In this document: positions 63,655 to 64,000 of the stretch, in pieces
How the letters are laid out: each line of letters starts with the position of its first letter
Numbering within the stretch: position 1 is the stretch's first letter
Source: SKLM01 sp964390305
GTDB taxonomy: Bacteria; Chloroflexota; Anaerolineae; B4-G1
Length of the DNA: 64,000 nucleotides
Assembly (NCBI GenBank): GCA_964390305.1
Contig: CAYMHT010000001.1
Coordinates: 1 to 64,000 of the forward strand
Reading direction: 5' to 3'
Translations under genes and position numbers: made by a program
Notes under the pieces: generated by a model
Told to the model about the DNA's origin: nothing
The model's database searches: none
The model's input: the letters and a program-made list of their open reading frames with translations, nothing else

Positions 63655-64000
63655 TTATGGCTCAACGGTGATCTCAATTCTTCGCTCGCCCTGTGGCAAG
63701 ATCTCGAAGAACGTACTTCCAACCTTGAACGGAAGCAAGTTCCCTCCCTCGTCCGCCAGGGTCACCATATGCTCCCGCTCTTCGCGGTTCCAAATGCCGT
63801 CGAAGCGCTGTCCATCCCGGAAGAGGACAGCCGGGCGGTACGGATTATCTTCATTCCACAAGGCCCAACGGATGGAGCGCGCGCCACTGTGGGGCTCCTC
63901 TATGATCTCAGTATCCCATTGGGGAACGTAGAGCACGACGACGTTGGCCGCGCTGAGCTGCTCTCCGGTGAGCGCATCAGTATGCGCCGTGCCATCGGTC
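63655..64000 (-). CDS. DUF3048 (YerB-like) lipoprotein, C-terminal part
   Basis: The frame is open to the edge of the window on the minus strand (about 115 residues seen) and the start lies outside. TDALTGEQLSAANVVVLYVP at the visible start, then SGARSIRWALWNEDNPYRPA and FKVGSTFFEILP, match the C-terminal half of DUF3048/YerB proteins, usually exported lipoproteins of unknown role. Only this part can be judged. Confidence 0.8.
   Translation of the reverse strand, partial: TDGTAHTDALTGEQLSAANVVVLYVPQWDTEIIEEPHSGARSIRWALWNEDNPYRPAVLFRDGQRFDGIWNREEREHMVTLADEGGNLLPFKVGSTFFEILPQGERRIEITVEP

Overview
The window is about 60% GC and gene-dense. Families, domain architectures and promoters fit a member of the Chloroflexota (Anaerolineae-like). 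Support comes from several large GT-C membrane proteins with repeated C-terminal beta-sandwich modules, a DHH-CBS-tRNA nucleotidyltransferase fusion, a stand-alone pyruvate-kinase C-terminal domain, a DUF11 surface protein, and an extensive house-keeping set. The taxonomic call is inference, because no rRNA or other marker is present to fix it. Promoters look like ordinary sigma-70 sites (TTGACA/TATAAT, 16-18 bp spacers), with a recurrent extended -10 of the form TGTTATAAT.

Layout. 1-11458: head-to-tail GT39/PMT-like or related GT-C integral membrane proteins, several with overlapping stop/start codons, almost all ending in one or two copies of the same ~125-residue module. 11459-13243: secreted DUF11/laminin-G-like protein with its own promoter and a folded leader. 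13358-17604: UPF0104 flippase-like protein, SpoU rRNA methyltransferase and two GT4 glycosyltransferases. 17675-20164 (minus): clpC. 20450-29755: xpt, guaA, a transmembrane PP2C-like/beta-propeller protein, an LCP (LytR-CpsA-Psr) protein, murA (with Asp in place of the fosfomycin-target Cys) and murJ. 29787-32607 (minus): tRNA-Lys, DUF456, xseA, PK-C domain protein, xseB. 32984-34718: LysM protein and ltaE. 35083-43040: DHH-CBS-CCA fusion, small membrane protein, rpsU, yqeY, PgpH-type HD protein, ybeY, dgkA-like, greA, uracil-DNA glycosylase. 43089-49839: a second surface-glycan block with two more module-bearing GT-C proteins and an O-antigen-ligase-like protein. 50078-54492: leader mini-ORF, site-2 protease, HD protein, TyrA-like protein, GT4 and a Wzm-type ABC permease. 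54547-60473: priA, a 402-residue coiled-coil protein, selB. 60527-61873 (minus): rarA. 62154-63559: amrB-amrA (MEMO1/AMMECR1). The window ends inside a DUF3048 gene.

How it fits together. Two blocks of polyprenyl-phosphate-dependent GT-C enzymes, GT4 enzymes, a flippase-like protein, an O-antigen-ligase-like protein, an ABC-2 permease and an LCP ligase suggest a cell that decorates secreted proteins or builds surface polysaccharide. MurA, MurJ and LCP also imply at least some peptidoglycan metabolism. The most unusual items are the shared C-terminal module, the folded 5' leaders of the LCP gene and murA, the pseudophosphatase/propeller protein, the coiled-coil protein beside selB, and operator-like palindromes in the rpsU and amrB promoters. 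No CRISPR array, insertion sequence, prophage or rRNA was seen.
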